Shown here piece after piece: positions 27,119 to 36,235 of a stretch of DNA of 64,000 bases (its first letter is position 1; every line of letters begins with the position of its first letter). The stretch lies in contig NZ_CP007501.1 of assembly GCF_000973625.1 (NCBI RefSeq), forward strand, positions 1,550,001-1,614,000, written 5' to 3'. Below the pieces are notes generated by a model. The model did not search any database and had not been told where the DNA came from. It saw only the letters and a list, made by a program, of their open reading frames with translations. This DNA comes from Polynucleobacter duraquae. Its GTDB lineage: Bacteria; Pseudomonadota; Gammaproteobacteria; Burkholderiales; Burkholderiaceae. The position numbers were made by a program, and so were the translations under genes.

Positions 27119-27520
27119 TTGCTCAAGTACTTTGCAGTGTATTTTTCGTTTCTCATCACACTAATCATCATTGATTTAATTTGGCTTCTGGGTATTGCCA
27201 GGAATCTCTATCGCGATGAAATGGGTTCACTCATGGCTAGTGAGCCAAAATTGTGGGCAGGGCTAGCTTTTTATCTCTTATATGCGCTTGGGGCATCTAT
27301 CTTCGTCATTTTCCCAGCAATTTCAAAACAGTCCTGGATTTACGCAGCGCAGTATGGTGCCCTGTTTGGGTTCTTTTGTTATATGACTTACGACCTAACC
27401 AATCTTGCAGTGATTCGCGACTTTCCCATGCGCTTGGCATTTGTAGACATTGTCTGGGGATCTGCTGTTACCGCACTATCCGCGACCATCGCCTACTGGG
27501 TTGGCAATCGGATCGCTTAA
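27119..27520 (+). CDS. DUF2177 family membrane protein
   Basis: A 133-residue protein with four predicted membrane helices. The conserved pieces IDLIWLLGIARNLYRDEMG, FGFFCYMTYDLTNLAVIRDFP and VDIVWGSAVTALSA match DUF2177. The start codon is TTG at 27119, which follows AAAGGA by a good spacing. No function is known for the family. It ends 13 bases before the SulP transporter and is probably co-transcribed with it. Confidence 0.85.
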   Translation: MLKYFAVYFSFLITLIIIDLIWLLGIARNLYRDEMGSLMASEPKLWAGLAFYLLYALGASIFVIFPAISKQSWIYAAQYGALFGFFCYMTYDLTNLAVIRDFPMRLAFVDIVWGSAVTALSATIAYWVGNRIA

Positions 27521-27533
27521 CAGTTTTTCGCAC

Positions 27534-29162
27534 ATGCATTTTTTCCACCCCAAACTACTCGACTCTCTTAAGAGCTATAACGGCACTCTTTTCAGTAAAG
27601 ATATATTGGCAGGCATTACGGTTGGGGTAGTCGCACTACCTTTAGCTATGGCATTTGCGATTGCTAGTGGACTTAAACCAGAAGCAGGTATTTTTACCGC
27701 CATCATTGCTGGTGGCTTAATTTCTATCTTGGGCGGCAGTCGTGTGCAAATTGGTGGGCCAGCTGGTGCATTCATCGTCATCGTTTACGGCATTGTTGAG
27801 AACTATGGCCTTGCTAATTTACTTCTAGCAACTGTCATGTCTGGAGTATTTTTATTTCTAATGGGGCTCTTTCGGCTGGGGACATTAATTCGTTTTATAC
27901 CAATAGCAGTCATTATTGGTTTTACCAACGGTATCGCCGTGCTGATTGGAATGTCTCAAGTAAAAGAATTTTTTGGTCTTCAAATTACCAAAATGCCTGC
28001 TGAGTTTTTTCAAGCAGTTCAAACTCTATATGCTGCTGCCGACACTGTTAACCCTATCGCCCTCATTTTATCGATCGGAACGCTCACCCTGCTAATTACT
28101 TGGCGGATCTTTCAAAAACAGCTTGGTTATCTTAGCTACCTTCCGGGAACAGTCATCGCCATGGCTATGGCCACGATCGTGACGAGTGCATTTAATCTTC
28201 CAGTAGATACCATCGGCAGTCGTTTTGGCGGCATCCCTTCAGGTCTACCCAGCTTTGAATGGATCCCCATTAGCTGGAGTACCGCTCAATTTGTCATTGC
28301 ACCTGCCATTACTCTCGCCCTACTTGGGGCGATTGAGTCACTACTATGCGCCCGAATTGCTGATGGACTGATTCATGATCGTCATGAGTCCAATCAAGAG
28401 CTGATGGCTCAGGGTGTTGCCAATGTAGTTACCCCGTTCTTTGGTGGCATGCCAGCCACAGGAACCATTGCTAGAACGGTGACCAATATACAAAGCGGAG
28501 GAAGCACCCCAATTGCCGGGGTCGTTCACTCGGCAACCTTGCTGGTGATTATTCTATTTGGAGCTCCGCTAGCGAAAAATATTCCTCTAGCTAGCCTAGC
28601 TGCGATCCTGATGTTTGTTGCTTGGAATATGGGTGAATGGAAAAAGTTTGCAGACCTCAAGCAATTTCGCCTACCTTATCGCTTAACTATGTTGAGTGTA
28701 TTTTTTCTGACGATCGTGTTAGACCTCACTGTCGCAATACAAGTGGGCTTATTGCTGGCATTTATTACTTTCATCTACCGTATCTCAAGTTTGTCACGCT
28801 ATGAGCCAGTCAATCTGATTGATTTTCCAGAGCTCAAGCAGTATCAGGGGACTATTTCTGCTTTCAGAATTTATGGTGCCATCTTTTTCGGTGCAGTCAA
28901 AATTCTGGAAAATATTGAAAATGAACTACCCTCAAAAGTATTGATACTTGATCTTAAGAATGTGATCTACATCGACGTCTCCGGAATGGATGCTGTACTT
29001 GAACTCGAAGCGGTTTGCAAAAATCGGAATATTAAGCTCATGATTTGTGGACTAGCTCATCAACCCTACGAGATGGCCTCAAGAGGAGGTCTATTGGAGC
29101 GCCTGCCTATCGATTGCATTCACCCAGATCTGCAGCAAGGCATTGCTCGGGCAATCAGTTAA
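27534..29162 (+). CDS. SulP-family anion transporter with STAS domain
   Basis: A 542-residue SLC26/SulP carrier. The membrane domain begins with DILAGITVGVVALPLAMAFAIASG and contains GGSRVQIGGPAGAFIVIVYG, the signature of the anion-binding helix. A C-terminal STAS domain includes LILDLKNVIYIDVSGMDAV. Substrates in this family include sulfate, bicarbonate and dicarboxylates; sequence does not decide. I use the ATG at 27534 because an upstream alternative would overlap the DUF2177 gene. It converges on the TauE-like gene with five bases between stops. Confidence 0.92.
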   Translation: MHFFHPKLLDSLKSYNGTLFSKDILAGITVGVVALPLAMAFAIASGLKPEAGIFTAIIAGGLISILGGSRVQIGGPAGAFIVIVYGIVENYGLANLLLATVMSGVFLFLMGLFRLGTLIRFIPIAVIIGFTNGIAVLIGMSQVKEFFGLQITKMPAEFFQAVQTLYAAADTVNPIALILSIGTLTLLITWRIFQKQLGYLSYLPGTVIAMAMATIVTSAFNLPVDTIGSRFGGIPSGLPSFEWIPISWSTAQFVIAPAITLALLGAIESLLCARIADGLIHDRHESNQELMAQGVANVVTPFFGGMPATGTIARTVTNIQSGGSTPIAGVVHSATLLVIILFGAPLAKNIPLASLAAILMFVAWNMGEWKKFADLKQFRLPYRLTMLSVFFLTIVLDLTVAIQVGLLLAFITFIYRISSLSRYEPVNLIDFPELKQYQGTISAFRIYGAIFFGAVKILENIENELPSKVLILDLKNVIYIDVSGMDAVLELEAVCKNRNIKLMICGLAHQPYEMASRGGLLERLPIDCIHPDLQQGIARAIS

Positions 29163-29167
29163 TCTCA

Positions 29168-29899
29168 TTAGCTGATACAGAAACCGCCTTTAAGCAAAGC
29201 TTCTGGCAAATACCAAGCGCGATAAAGACCAAATAGTGCAGCTGATAACAAAAGGCCTGAAGCAATGTATCTCACGACAGCATATTGACTCAGTTGCGCC
29301 AAAGCTGCTGAAAACTTTGAAATCAGTAATAGATTAGGTAAGGTGCCTAAACCAAACGCCAGCATTAGCGCTGCACCTGTTAAGACATCCCCCGATAAAA
29401 AGGCGAGCGGTAAAACACTGTAGACCAAACCACAAGGAACAAGACCCCATACCATTCCACTAAACCAGCGGGATGAAGGGCCTGTGAAACTTCCTAAATA
29501 TTGAGCCCAATAAGTAGCCATGCGTGCCCCTAGCCACTTCCCAAGCAATGGAGAAGCATTAGATCTGGGGCGCAAAAGACGTAAACTCATTAGCAATAAA
29601 AGGAGTGATGTCATGGCAAACAAAGGGCGCTGAATAGGCACTATATTTTGCTGCCAAAGAGCTGCACCAGCCCAAGCAGCCAAGGCGCCGAGCAAAACAT
29701 AGGTCATCAAACGCCCAGCGTGCATGATGAGCTGAAGATAAAACAGCTCAGACTTACTTTGCAATGGAGCATAAGTCACTCCACTAGAGTTACCTTGACG
29801 CTCAACTGCAGCAGCAATACCGCCACACATCAAAGCGCAATGCCACCCACTGACTAGAGCGCCCAAGAAGACAGCCAACACGAGACTGGCGGTCAGCAT
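29168..29899 (-). CDS. Sulfite exporter TauE/SafE-like membrane protein of the cco region
   Basis: A 243-residue protein with about six membrane helices. It starts with FLGALVSGWHCALMCGGIAAAVER, which holds His and Cys residues of the UreH/DsbD-like domain, and later has GMVWGLVPCGLVYSVLPLA. Homologues lie between cbb3 oxidase biogenesis genes and the anaerobic regulator in pseudomonads, so a role in copper handling or oxidase assembly is likely, though unproven. It is divergent from fnr with a 66-base gap that shows only an FNR half-site. Confidence 0.82.
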   Translation of the reverse strand: MLTASLVLAVFLGALVSGWHCALMCGGIAAAVERQGNSSGVTYAPLQSKSELFYLQLIMHAGRLMTYVLLGALAAWAGAALWQQNIVPIQRPLFAMTSLLLLLMSLRLLRPRSNASPLLGKWLGARMATYWAQYLGSFTGPSSRWFSGMVWGLVPCGLVYSVLPLAFLSGDVLTGAALMLAFGLGTLPNLLLISKFSAALAQLSQYAVVRYIASGLLLSAALFGLYRAWYLPEALLKGGFCIS

Positions 29900-29965
29900 T
29901 GCAGGGAAATATTAAAATGGCACATTATCCGAGTAGAATAAACTGATCTGATAACTTGATCTAAT

Positions 29966-30724
29966 ATGAATTACACCAACTCAGATGTCCCTAGTGGCAA
30001 ATGCTCAGTCTGTGTACTTGGCCAGTTTTGCTTGCCCGTGGGCATTAGCCCATCTGACATTGCCAAGATTGACACTCTCGTAAAAGAGCGGGTTCACTTA
30101 CAAAAAGGTGAAAGCCTCTACCGCCACGGTGACCCACTTTCTGCGGTCTACAGCATTCGTTTTGGCACCCTCAAGACTGAGTATGGTTTAGAGGATGGAC
30201 GCCAACAAGTCATCGGCTTTCATTTACCTGGTGAGATCTTAGGGCTTGATGGTATCGGAGACGGTAGCTATCAATCTGAGGCAATTGCTCTAGAAGAGAG
30301 CGAAGTTTGCATTATTCGCTACGAGGCATTTGAGGACTTAGCACGCCAAATTCCAGAGTTGCAAAAGCAATTTCACCGCATTCTGAGTCGTGAACTCACA
30401 CAAGATCAACGTCACCTACTCTCACTCGGTAGTTTGCGTGCAGAGGAGCGTTTAGCAAGCTTCCTATTGAATCTTTCTCAGCGCCTAGCTGCACGAGGAT
30501 ATCTCAATAATGAATTTGATTTGCGTATGAGCCGAGTAGAAATTGGTAGCTATCTCGGTATTCAGATTGAAACTGTGAGTCGGATGCTCTCACGCTTTGC
30601 TGAATCAGGACTCATTCAAATTAAACAGCGTCATATTAAGCTGATTGACGTGGACGGACTATATCAATTGGCCGGTATCCAAAACCCTGAACGCACAGTT
30701 CAGATCAAACCCTGTGTTAGCTAA
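29966..30724 (+). CDS. fnr: Oxygen-sensing transcription regulator FNR/ANR
   Basis: A 252-residue CRP-family regulator. Cys13, Cys16 and Cys22 (CSVCVLGQFC) with Cys115 (ESEVCIIRYE) match the four [4Fe-4S] ligands of E. coli FNR. The recognition helix has Glu202, Ser205 and Arg206 (IETVSR), the residues that read TTGAT half-sites. It should activate genes at low oxygen, and two matching boxes are found in this window (35958 and 61182). The sensor is therefore functional by sequence. It lies at the end of the cco cluster, as ANR does in pseudomonads. Confidence 0.95.
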   Translation: MNYTNSDVPSGKCSVCVLGQFCLPVGISPSDIAKIDTLVKERVHLQKGESLYRHGDPLSAVYSIRFGTLKTEYGLEDGRQQVIGFHLPGEILGLDGIGDGSYQSEAIALEESEVCIIRYEAFEDLARQIPELQKQFHRILSRELTQDQRHLLSLGSLRAEERLASFLLNLSQRLAARGYLNNEFDLRMSRVEIGSYLGIQIETVSRMLSRFAESGLIQIKQRHIKLIDVDGLYQLAGIQNPERTVQIKPCVS

Positions 30725-30727
30725 AGC

Positions 30728-30985
30728 CTAAATTAAGCTTTTATCTGAGTTCTTAGCGTCAGCATTAATCCCCGGAAGAATATAGGCTGTAAGCGCGCTC
30801 GAAAATGAGCAAAAAATCCAGATAACAAAAAATCCAATGGTGTAAATACCTTCGTCAGAGATATTAGGGTGATGACCAAAAAATAATAGCTCGGCAGGAT
30901 GCACAATACTAAAGAGTAGACCTTCAGCCAAGATGGAGACCAAGAATGAAGGCCACATAATCCAGATGAATAAGCGGTACTTCAT
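30728..30985 (-). CDS. Small membrane protein of the cco operon (85 aa)
   Basis: An 85-residue protein with two predicted membrane helices, the first FIWIMWPSFLVSILAEGLLFSIV and the second around IGFFVIWIFCSFSSALTAYIL. It is the last gene of the ccoNOQPG run, overlapping the short ccoH by four bases. I do not recognise a named family. Its place suggests a role in oxidase assembly or stability, but nothing in the sequence shows a metal site beyond a single His-His pair (GHHP). Confidence 0.72.
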   Translation of the reverse strand: MKYRLFIWIMWPSFLVSILAEGLLFSIVHPAELLFFGHHPNISDEGIYTIGFFVIWIFCSFSSALTAYILPGINADAKNSDKSLI

Positions 30986-31185
30986 TTGCGATCCTGCTCT
31001 ACTTTAAGCTGCTCTACTTTGAGTCCACGCTTCACTACGCCATCTCGCACTGGCTTATCTGAATAAAGATTAACTGCCAAATAAATAGTAATCACACAAC
31101 CAATAGCAGCAAGTGCTGGGCCACTAATCAGTAGCCAAGGCCAGAGCTGTTTAAACCAAGGCTTATTAGATTCATGTTCTGACAT
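30982..31185 (-). CDS. ccoH: Shortened CcoH/FixH-like protein (67 aa)
   Basis: A 67-residue single-pass protein matching only the N-terminal part of FixH/CcoH: PWFKQLWPWLLISGPALAAIG forms the membrane helix, and VVKRGLKVEQ corresponds to the start of the periplasmic segment. Full FixH proteins run to about 150-170 residues with an Ig-like periplasmic domain, which is absent here. The C-terminus ends in VEQLKVEQDRK. A GAGAGGA ribosome site supports the start. It follows ccoG, the usual position. CcoH interacts with cbb3 subunits during assembly (established elsewhere). Confidence 0.78.
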   Translation of the reverse strand: MSEHESNKPWFKQLWPWLLISGPALAAIGCVITIYLAVNLYSDKPVRDGVVKRGLKVEQLKVEQDRK

Positions 31186-31217
31186 ATTTATCCTCTCTCT
31201 ATCTTTCGCTGTATAGC

Positions 31218-32675
31218 TTAGCGGGGAATAATAAAACTCGATTTTTCATCACGAGTCCTAATAATTAACTCGCTACCAGATACCTCCTTACCAATCACAT
31301 CAAAGTGAATTGGGTAATTACCAGGCTCATGGGCACCTACAGTAGTACTTAATTTTACGGGAATCAATAGATTGCTAGCTGGACCCACTGCAATCTCCGT
31401 CACCAATTCTCCTTGAGAATTCAGTATTCTTAAATCAGATAAGCCACTCGCCTTGAGCTGTACATTCATATTATTTTCTGATGCATTCATGATCTGAATG
31501 CGATAAATATTTTCAATACGTACGCCATCTACTTCGCGAGCCAATGCGCCTCGATCACGCATCACATCCACTCTTAAAGGGTTACGAGTAACTAATGAGA
31601 TTAAGAAAGCACTGGTAAGAACAGTGATAAAGGCAATGTAGATTAAAACCCGTGGACGTAAGATATGGCGTATGGCACTTTGATTAGTTTCTTTTTCTTC
31701 AATGGCTCGCTCGGTTGTATAGCGAATCAAGCCTTTTGGATAGTCGACCTTTTCCATCACTTGATCGCAAGCATCAATACAGGCACCACATCCAATACAC
31801 ATATATTGCAGACCATCACGAATATCAATGCCGGTTGGACAAACTTGCACACAAATACTGCAATCTACGCAATCGCCAAGACCGAGAGTTGTATGATCGG
31901 CTGACTTGTTACGACTCCCGCGTGGCTCGCCACGGACCTTATCGTAGGTAACCAAGAAAGTATCTTTATCAACCATCACACTTTGGAAGCGTGCATAAGG
32001 GCACATATATTTACAGACTTGCTCGCGCATGAAACCTGCATTGCCCCAGGTTGCAAAGCTATAGAAACACAACCAAAAGGTTTGCCACGGCCCTAAAGAT
32101 AGATGCAAGATTGCAGCACCGAGCGTTTCAATTGGGGTGAAATAGCCAATGAAAGTAAAACCGGTCCAAAAAGCAATTAAGAGCCACAGAAAATGCTTCG
32201 TAATTTTGAGGCGCCATTTATGAATACCCCAAGGCCACTCCTCACCATCTAAGCGAATCCGCGCAAAACGATCGCCCTCAACCTTACGCTCGATCCACAT
32301 AAAAATTTCGGTATAGACCGTTTGGGGGCAAGCGTAGCCACAAAATAATCGACCCGCTATAGCGGTAAATAAAAAGAGGGCTAAAGCAGAGAGAATTAAT
32401 AGGAGTGTGAGATAGATTACATCCTGCGGCCATAGTACGAGGCCGAAGATATAAAACTTACGCTGAATTAAATCAAAGAGTACCGCTTGACGATCATTCC
32501 AACTAATCCAAGGCAGGCCATAAAATAATAATTGCGTTGCAAATACCAAGATGAGGCGCCAACGAGCAAATAAGCCGCTAACAGATCGTGGGTAAATCTT
32601 TCGCCGGATCTCATAAAGAGATTCCTCAATGACATCTATAGGAATAGGCTTCCCTATGGGTGAATGATTTGACAC
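31218..32675 (-). CDS. ccoG: cbb3 oxidase accessory ferredoxin-like protein CcoG
   Basis: A 485-residue membrane protein with two [4Fe-4S] motifs: Cys269, 272, 275 and 279, then Cys293, 296, 299 and 303. It has five or so helices in the first half, including GRLFCGYACPQTVYTEIF, and a C-terminal Ig-like FixG domain from about residue 360. CcoG reduces Cu(II) for insertion into the oxidase in Rhodobacter. It starts three bases after the ccoP stop, in the standard cco order. Confidence 0.96.
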   Translation of the reverse strand: MSNHSPIGKPIPIDVIEESLYEIRRKIYPRSVSGLFARWRLILVFATQLLFYGLPWISWNDRQAVLFDLIQRKFYIFGLVLWPQDVIYLTLLLILSALALFLFTAIAGRLFCGYACPQTVYTEIFMWIERKVEGDRFARIRLDGEEWPWGIHKWRLKITKHFLWLLIAFWTGFTFIGYFTPIETLGAAILHLSLGPWQTFWLCFYSFATWGNAGFMREQVCKYMCPYARFQSVMVDKDTFLVTYDKVRGEPRGSRNKSADHTTLGLGDCVDCSICVQVCPTGIDIRDGLQYMCIGCGACIDACDQVMEKVDYPKGLIRYTTERAIEEKETNQSAIRHILRPRVLIYIAFITVLTSAFLISLVTRNPLRVDVMRDRGALAREVDGVRIENIYRIQIMNASENNMNVQLKASGLSDLRILNSQGELVTEIAVGPASNLLIPVKLSTTVGAHEPGNYPIHFDVIGKEVSGSELIIRTRDEKSSFIIPR

Positions 32676-32678
32676 TGA

Positions 32679-33602
32679 TTACTTGGCTGCAGCCGTCTTG
32701 TTGTTAGACAAACCCCAAACATAAGCCGTCAAAAGATGAATCTTTTCAGGGCTCAATACCTTATCTTGAGACGGCATCATGGCTATCCTGCCTTTAGTGA
32801 GAGTCTCCACAACAGTTGCCTCTGATCCACCATATAGCCAAGTCTTATCAGTCAGATTGGGTGCGCCCATGGCAATGTTGCCTTTACCGTCTACACCATG
32901 ACAAGCCACGCAATTCGATTTAAATAATTCTGCGCCACGAGCGACTTTTGCATCATCAGCAGGCAAGCCAGACAAACTACGAACATAGTTAGCCAAATCT
33001 ACAATCTGAGCAGTTTCGAGATGTCCATATGCAGGCATCACTCCATTGCGACCATTAATGAGGGTTGTCTTAATATTTTCAGGAGATCCGCCATAGAGCC
33101 AGTCGCCATCGGTTAAATTTGGAAAGCCTTTTGCACCACCCGCATCTGAACCATGGCACTGTGCACAGGAGTTTAAGAACAAGCGTTGACCCATTTCACG
33201 CGCCTTAGGATCTGCAGCAACTTCCTCAATGTCCATCTTCACATACTTAGCGTAGACGGGCTTTAACTCATCATTAGCTTCTGTCATTGAGCTCATCAGA
33301 GCGCCGTCAGTGGTATAGCCAGCCACCCCCGGAAATGAACCCAAACCCGGAAATAAAACTAAGTAGGCCAAAGCAAAGATGCAAGATAACAAGAACATCC
33401 AGGCCCACCAGCGCGGTAATGGATTATTGAGTTCGCGCAAATCGCCATCCCAAACATGACCTGTATCTGCTACTGCACCATCTGCTGTATGGATTACCTT
33501 GGCCTTACGTTGTGAGGCCAGAAGCCAGATACACCAAACAATACCGACTAATGACACTAAGGCGATGTAATTGCTCCAACCGCTATTAAAAAAGTCACTC
33601 AT
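32679..33602 (-). CDS. ccoP: cbb3-type cytochrome oxidase subunit III
   Basis: A 307-residue di-haem c-type cytochrome that takes electrons into the oxidase. Two membrane helices lie in the first 85 residues. The haem sites are CAQCH at 146-150 and CVACH at 231-235, each followed by an axial-Met segment (GVMPAYG and AMMPSQD). The ATG overlaps the ccoQ stop, and AAGGA precedes it. Maturation needs the Ccm system encoded downstream in this window. Confidence 0.97.
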   Translation of the reverse strand: MSDFFNSGWSNYIALVSLVGIVWCIWLLASQRKAKVIHTADGAVADTGHVWDGDLRELNNPLPRWWAWMFLLSCIFALAYLVLFPGLGSFPGVAGYTTDGALMSSMTEANDELKPVYAKYVKMDIEEVAADPKAREMGQRLFLNSCAQCHGSDAGGAKGFPNLTDGDWLYGGSPENIKTTLINGRNGVMPAYGHLETAQIVDLANYVRSLSGLPADDAKVARGAELFKSNCVACHGVDGKGNIAMGAPNLTDKTWLYGGSEATVVETLTKGRIAMMPSQDKVLSPEKIHLLTAYVWGLSNNKTAAAK

Positions 33603-33766
33603 GATTTGTCCTTACTAAATTCATCCGGAAGATCAAATGGCAGTTCGGCTGATTCTTCATTGGCAGACTTTCTACCTGGAGACCAAGCCCACCAAACAAT
33701 CCCTACAAAAAAGGCGAGTCCAATGACGGTCGAAAAAGCGGAGAGATAGGCTGTGATCTGTTCCAT
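33599..33766 (-). CDS. ccoQ: cbb3 oxidase small subunit CcoQ (55 aa)
   Basis: A 55-residue single-pass protein beginning MEQITAYLSAFSTVIG, with one helix ending in VGIVWWAWSPGRK and an acidic tail. This is the CcoQ/FixQ pattern. It sits between ccoO (gap five bases) and ccoP (ATGA overlap). CcoQ stabilises the subunit III interaction. It is easily missed because of its length. Confidence 0.88.
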   Translation of the reverse strand: MEQITAYLSAFSTVIGLAFFVGIVWWAWSPGRKSANEESAELPFDLPDEFSKDKS

Positions 33767-33771
33767 TTGAT

Positions 33772-34422
33772 TTATTTCACAACAACTTCATCAACCATGA
33801 TGTAGCGACGATTGACACCTAAACCCTGCAGATAGGCAATCAAGGCATCCTCTTCAGTCTTGCCTTCCAACTCCTTAGGTGCCTCAGCAATCATTTCATC
33901 AGTGTAAGGAACTCCCAAACGACGCATTGCCATCATATGAGACTGAATCGAGGAAGCGTTGGCAGCGCTCTTCTGCAGCCAAGGGTAGCCAGGCATATTG
34001 GACTCAGGCACTACATCACGCGGGTTACGCAAGTGGATACGATGCCAATCATCCGAGTAACGAGCACCAACCCGAGCTAAATCAGGGCCAGTACGCTTAC
34101 TACCCCAGAGGAAAGGACGATCAAATACTGACTCGCCAGCCAAAGAGTATGGACCGTAACGCTCAACCTCAGAACGCAAGGTACGAATCTGCTGCGAGTG
34201 ACAGCCAACGCAACCTTCGCGCTGGTAGATATCGCGGCCAGCTAAACGCAATGCGGTATATGGCACTACACCGGGGCTCGGTTCAGTTGTAGTGTGCTGA
34301 AAAAATAGAGGGACGATTTGAACTAAACCAGCAATCGACACCACAATAATGGTGGCAACAATTAACCAGCCAACATTTTTCTCAAGCGTTCCATGGGAAA
34401 AGAATTTATTTTCGCTAGACAT
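33772..34422 (-). CDS. ccoO: cbb3-type cytochrome oxidase subunit II
   Basis: A 216-residue mono-haem c-type cytochrome. One N-terminal helix (residues 17-40) anchors it, and the haem motif CVGCH is at residues 71-75 in [15 protein letters not shown], typical of CcoO. The axial methionine is probably in [19 protein letters not shown]-like bases precede the ATG. It lies 11 bases after ccoN in the standard order. Confidence 0.97.
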   Translation of the reverse strand: MSSENKFFSHGTLEKNVGWLIVATIIVVSIAGLVQIVPLFFQHTTTEPSPGVVPYTALRLAGRDIYQREGCVGCHSQQIRTLRSEVERYGPYSLAGESVFDRPFLWGSKRTGPDLARVGARYSDDWHRIHLRNPRDVVPESNMPGYPWLQKSAANASSIQSHMMAMRRLGVPYTDEMIAEAPKELEGKTEEDALIAYLQGLGVNRRYIMVDEVVVK

Positions 34423-34433
34423 TTTTCTTCCCC

Positions 34434-35876
34434 TTAGTGAGCAGCTGCAGATGTTTGCGGAATCGGGGCATTGACAAATGTTTTACCAATCACTGTCTTG
34501 TAAACGTTATATGCCATCAAGAACATGCCGCTCAAGTAACAGAGGCCTCCTAATAAACGAATCACATAGAAAGGATAGGTTGCTTTTACAGACTCAACAA
34601 AGCTATAAGTCAATGTACCGTCTGGTTCAAATGCTCTCCACATCAAGCCCTGCATTACTCCAGCAATCCACATTGCAGCAATGTAAAGCACCACGCCGAA
34701 CGTAGCGATCCAAAAATGCACCTCAATCAAGCGAGTACTGTACATATCTTTCTGCCCAACTAAACGAGGGATGAGGTAGTACAGAGAGCCAATCGTAATC
34801 ATGGCAACCCACCCAAGGGCCCCTGAATGAACGTGGCCAATAGTCCAGTCGGTGTAATGTGACAGGCTATTTACAGTCTTGATAGACATCATTGAACCCT
34901 CGAATGTAGACATGCCGTAGAAAGACAATGCCACTACCAAGAATTTCAAGATAGGATCGGTGCGCAATTTAAACCAAGCACCAGACAAAGTCATGATACC
35001 GTTGATCATGCCGCCCCATGATGGAGCTAACAAGATAATTGAGAACACAGTTCCAAGCGACTGAGTCCAGTCAGGTAAAGACGTGTGTTGTAAATGATGA
35101 GGGCCCGCCCACATGTAGGTGAAGTTCAATGCCCAAAAGTGGACGATAGACAAGCGATATGAATAAATTGGACGTTCTGCTTGCTTGGGAATGAAGTAAT
35201 ACATCATGCCTAAGAAACTGGTGGTTAAGAAGAAGCCAACTGCATTGTGACCATACCACCACTGCACCATCGCATCTTGCACACCAGCATAGGCGGAATA
35301 GGATTTCCACATACTTGCTGGCATTTCTAAATTGTTAAAAATATGCAGAATGGCAATCGTCAGGATATACGCACCAAAGAACCAATTAGAAACATAAATA
35401 TGCTTTGTTTTACGTTTCATGATGGTGCCAAAAAACACGACCGCATAGGCAACCCAAACCACCGTGATTAGGATATCAATGGGCCACTCTAGTTCTGCGT
35501 ATTCCTTGGAGCTTGATATACCCAGAGGCAAAGTAATTGCAGCCAACACAATCACCAACTGCCAACCCCAGAAAGTAAAAGCGGCTAGCTTGTCACAAAA
35601 AAGTCTTGCCTGGCATGTGCGCTGCACGATGTAATAGGATGTCGCAAATAAGGCCGATCCACCGAATGCAAAAATGACCGCATTGGTATGCAAGGGACGT
35701 AAGCGACCATAACTTAACCAAGGAATATTAAAGGTGATGTCAGGCCAAATCAGCTGTGCTGCAAGAACCACTCCCACGAGCATACCCACAATTCCCCAAA
35801 GCACTGTAACGATGGCAAATTGACTGACAACCTTGTAATTGAAGGTATCTTGATTGCTCCCCACGGTAAGTCCCAT
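34434..35876 (-). CDS. ccoN: cbb3-type cytochrome oxidase subunit I
   Basis: The catalytic 480-residue haem-copper subunit. Haem and copper ligands appear as the His of [10 protein letters not shown], the His of [10 protein letters not shown], the His pair of [11 protein letters not shown] and the HVH of [11 protein letters not shown]. About twelve helices are present. The ATG at 35876 follows AAGGAG by five bases; a start 33 bases upstream is less likely. An FNR-type promoter lies upstream, so expression should rise at low oxygen. The enzyme couples oxygen reduction to proton pumping with high affinity. Confidence 0.97.
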   Translation of the reverse strand: MGLTVGSNQDTFNYKVVSQFAIVTVLWGIVGMLVGVVLAAQLIWPDITFNIPWLSYGRLRPLHTNAVIFAFGGSALFATSYYIVQRTCQARLFCDKLAAFTFWGWQLVIVLAAITLPLGISSSKEYAELEWPIDILITVVWVAYAVVFFGTIMKRKTKHIYVSNWFFGAYILTIAILHIFNNLEMPASMWKSYSAYAGVQDAMVQWWYGHNAVGFFLTTSFLGMMYYFIPKQAERPIYSYRLSIVHFWALNFTYMWAGPHHLQHTSLPDWTQSLGTVFSIILLAPSWGGMINGIMTLSGAWFKLRTDPILKFLVVALSFYGMSTFEGSMMSIKTVNSLSHYTDWTIGHVHSGALGWVAMITIGSLYYLIPRLVGQKDMYSTRLIEVHFWIATFGVVLYIAAMWIAGVMQGLMWRAFEPDGTLTYSFVESVKATYPFYVIRLLGGLCYLSGMFLMAYNVYKTVIGKTFVNAPIPQTSAAAH

Positions 35877-35922
35877 GGTTTCTCCTTTTTTGTGACCTAA
35901 CAGCGACATAATCCAAATAGAC

Positions 35923-35971
35923 TGAACTTATTATCAAAGTAAGCTTCATGGGTCGTTTTGATCTATATCAA
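35923..35971 (-). promoter_or_regulatory. Predicted FNR-activated promoter of ccoN
   Basis: A perfect FNR site, TTGAT-CTAT-ATCAA, occupies 35958-35971. On the minus strand a -10 hexamer GATAAT follows at 35935-35930. With initiation about seven bases after it, near 35923, the site centre is 41.5 bases upstream, which is the class II FNR geometry. The predicted leader is about 46 bases to the ccoN ATG. The box does not control ccoS, whose stop codon lies on the far side. Confidence 0.85.
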
Positions 35972-36046
35972 AAAGGATGCGTGCATTTACACTTTTTGCA
36001 ACTGGATTAACTTGCTTAAATTACCTAACTACTTAAAAAAATAGAG

Positions 36047-36226
36047 TTATTTTTTATAAGCATCATTCATACTTTTAGATTGAGGCGTGTCGTCATCCAT
36101 CAAAATAGCCTCCCCTGGACCCTCTAGATCATCAAATTGACCGGCTTTCACAGACCAAAAGAAAATCCAGGCCAAAAGACCAATTAAGATCAGTGAAATA
36201 GGAATTAAAAGAAATAGACTTTCCAT
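36047..36226 (-). CDS. ccoS: cbb3 oxidase maturation protein CcoS (59 aa)
   Basis: A 59-residue single-pass protein beginning MESLFLLIPISLILIGLL, followed by FFWSVKAGQFDDLEGPG and an acidic tail with DDDTP. The AGQFDDLEGP segment is the CcoS signature. It starts nine bases after the ccoI stop. CcoS is needed for cofactor insertion into CcoN in Rhodobacter. The gene is shorter than usual ORF cut-offs. Confidence 0.93.
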   Translation of the reverse strand: MESLFLLIPISLILIGLLAWIFFWSVKAGQFDDLEGPGEAILMDDDTPQSKSMNDAYKK

Positions 36227-36235
36227 TCCTCTAGT

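Noticed and set aside
29956..29969. Possible FNR box before fnr itself
   Set aside because: TTGAT is present but the second half is TATGA, so only a half-site exists, and it overlaps the start codon.
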